DNA of 16,903 bases, taken from contig CAZTAJ010000095.1 in NCBI GenBank assembly GCA_964611575.1, positions 1 through 16,903 on the forward strand. Direction: 5' to 3'. This stretch comes from CAITUY01 sp964611575 (GTDB taxonomy: Bacteria; Verrucomicrobiota; Kiritimatiellia; CAIKKV01; CAITUY01). Each line of letters opens with the position of its first letter. Position 1 is the stretch's first letter. Positions 16,073 through 16,903 of this stretch are shown in pieces. Both the position numbers and the translations under genes were made by a program. The notes below the pieces were generated by a model. That model was not told where the DNA came from. It worked only from the letters and a program-made list of their open reading frames with translations, and did no database searches.

Positions 16073-16740
16073 GACAGAGTACGGACCACACGGGCGGGGT
16101 TGCCGGCCACGACGGTGCCGGGGGGCACATCGGCCGTCACCACAGCCCCCGCGCCCACCACGGCGTTCTCACCGATGGTGACGCCCTTCAGGATGATCGC
16201 CTGGGCCGCGATCCAGACGCCATCGCCAATCGTCACGGCGGCGATCCCGTCCGGCCCCGACGGTTCGCCTCGCCGTCGCCGCGCCGGGTCGAGCGGGTGA
16301 CCGTCGTTGTCATGCACGCGCACTTCAGGGCCGAACAGGCAATCGTTGCCAATCCGGATCGACCGGGCCGCCGCGAACGTACACCCGTTGCCAATGAACA
16401 CATTGCGGCCCACCACAATCTCCGGCCGCGTGTCGACGTGGCTCATGAAATAGAAGCAACTGCGCCCGGAAAGGCGCACATCATCGCCCAGCACCAGGCG
16501 CCCCCGGCCCCGCATATAGGGGAGCCGTTCCGCGCGAAGCCCGGTTCCCACCGATTCGCAGACCGACCTCAGCACCGGCTCGACCCAGATGAGTTTCCAG
16601 AGCAGCGGTCCCGCCTCATTGACGGCCACACCCAGTCGGTAGAATCCGCGGATCAACGGTCGCAGAAGACGCGGCACAGGCAAACCGGCGCGAAGCATTC
16701 GACCGGCCAAACGTTTCCAGAGAGGCTTGGGAGTATTCAT
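16069..16740 (-). CDS. Hexapeptide acyltransferase (WbbJ/maltose-acetyltransferase-like)
   Basis: The protein has 223 residues. An amphipathic N-terminal region (1-75) precedes left-handed beta-helix repeats from about 80 to 215: LVLGDDVRLSG, IVVGRNVFIGNGC, IRIGNDCLFGPEV, VTIGDGVWIAAQAIILKGVTIGENAVVGAGAVV, ending VVAGNPARVV. HDNDGHPLD (143-151) carries the catalytic histidine of the O-acetyltransferases that modify O-antigen and capsule sugars. It should use acetyl-CoA and act in the cytoplasm. The ATG at 16740 has no Shine-Dalgarno; its leader is C-rich repeat-edge sequence, so either translation is weak or the start lies elsewhere, for example an internal Met such as residue 15. It overlaps the GT4 gene by 4 bp. 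Confidence 0.88.
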   Translation of the reverse strand: MNTPKPLWKRLAGRMLRAGLPVPRLLRPLIRGFYRLGVAVNEAGPLLWKLIWVEPVLRSVCESVGTGLRAERLPYMRGRGRLVLGDDVRLSGRSCFYFMSHVDTRPEIVVGRNVFIGNGCTFAAARSIRIGNDCLFGPEVRVHDNDGHPLDPARRRRGEPSGPDGIAAVTIGDGVWIAAQAIILKGVTIGENAVVGAGAVVTADVPPGTVVAGNPARVVRTLS

Positions 16741-16751
16741 GGGGAAGGAAG

Positions 16752-16903
16752 GGAACGACTAAGGGTTGACGACGAAGGGTGGGGAAGCGACTAAAGGGTG
16801 GATCGACTAAGGGTTGGGGAAGCGACTAAGGGTGGATCGACTAAGGGTTGGGGAAGCGACTAAAGGGTGGATCGACTAAGGGTTGGGGAAGCGACTAAGG
16901 GTG
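16752..16903. repeat. 34-35 bp composite tandem array, CGACTAAGGG type
   Basis: Units start at 16787, 16822, 16856 and 16891 (spacing 35, 34, 35). Each unit contains GCGACTAAGGGTGGATC or the same with an extra A, followed by GACTAAGGGTTGGGGAA. A degenerate unit precedes them. The array runs off the window edge and lies upstream of the acetyltransferase gene. It shares its core with 7791-7876, in the opposite orientation. Confidence 0.88.

Overview
This is a GC-rich bacterial window. Every credible protein gene reads on the minus strand. I recognise 14 CDSs, and 13 of them form one surface-polysaccharide locus (exopolysaccharide, capsule or O-antigen type). They comprise four GT4/GT1-like glycosyltransferases, a membrane GT2, a polytopic GT39/PMT-like glycosyltransferase, two left-handed beta-helix acetyltransferases, a GNAT, a CelD/BcsL-type GNAT-fold protein, a NodB-type polysaccharide deacetylase, a second deacetylase-like protein and a SAM methyltransferase. 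There is no rRNA, tRNA, polymerase, flippase or exosortase in the window. A host in the PVC group or another environmental Gram-negative lineage with repeat-rich genomes is a guess from overall style, not a demonstrated assignment.

Transcription runs right to left. 16740-14903 holds an acetyltransferase and a GT4 that overlap by ATGA. 14742-13777 is a methyltransferase and 13652-11958 a repeat-riddled GT4. 11834-11361 is a REP-associated tyrosine transposase (RAYT) sitting among its presumptive REP palindromes. 11165-9396 is another repeat-riddled GT4 and 9375-7906 the GT39-like membrane protein. 7775-5052 is a tight block of deacetylase, CelD-like and GNAT genes, followed by a GT (5064-3559). 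3444-1697 holds a serine-acetyltransferase-like gene and the GT2, coupled by GTGA. 1572-301 is the deacetylase-like protein, and a 93-bp REP tandem closes the left end.

The striking part is the repeat load. (1) At least seven families of degenerate heptanucleotide arrays occur (GGTGGGA, CAGACGG, CATCCAA, AACCCTG, GGCTGAA, GGGCAGA, CTGTAGG and variants). They lie between genes and also inside four of the locus genes as in-frame inserts, often laid out as palindromes with one heptad family as arms and another as centre. (2) Several families of 64-70 bp double-hairpin, REP/BIME-like elements occur, one of them clustered round the RAYT gene, and some lie inside coding sequences or supply stop codons. 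(3) A glycosyltransferase gene carries a 32-nt homopolymer (G on the coding strand) whose slippage would switch the protein off. (4) CGACTAAGGG-based arrays lie upstream of two genes.

Together the locus looks like a polysaccharide cluster whose enzymes have been extended by short, stop-free repeat DNA at loops and at C-termini. The heptad system, with a common period but many unrelated sequences, is the best candidate here for something poorly described. The nearest precedent I know is the heptanucleotide STRR repeats of cyanobacteria.
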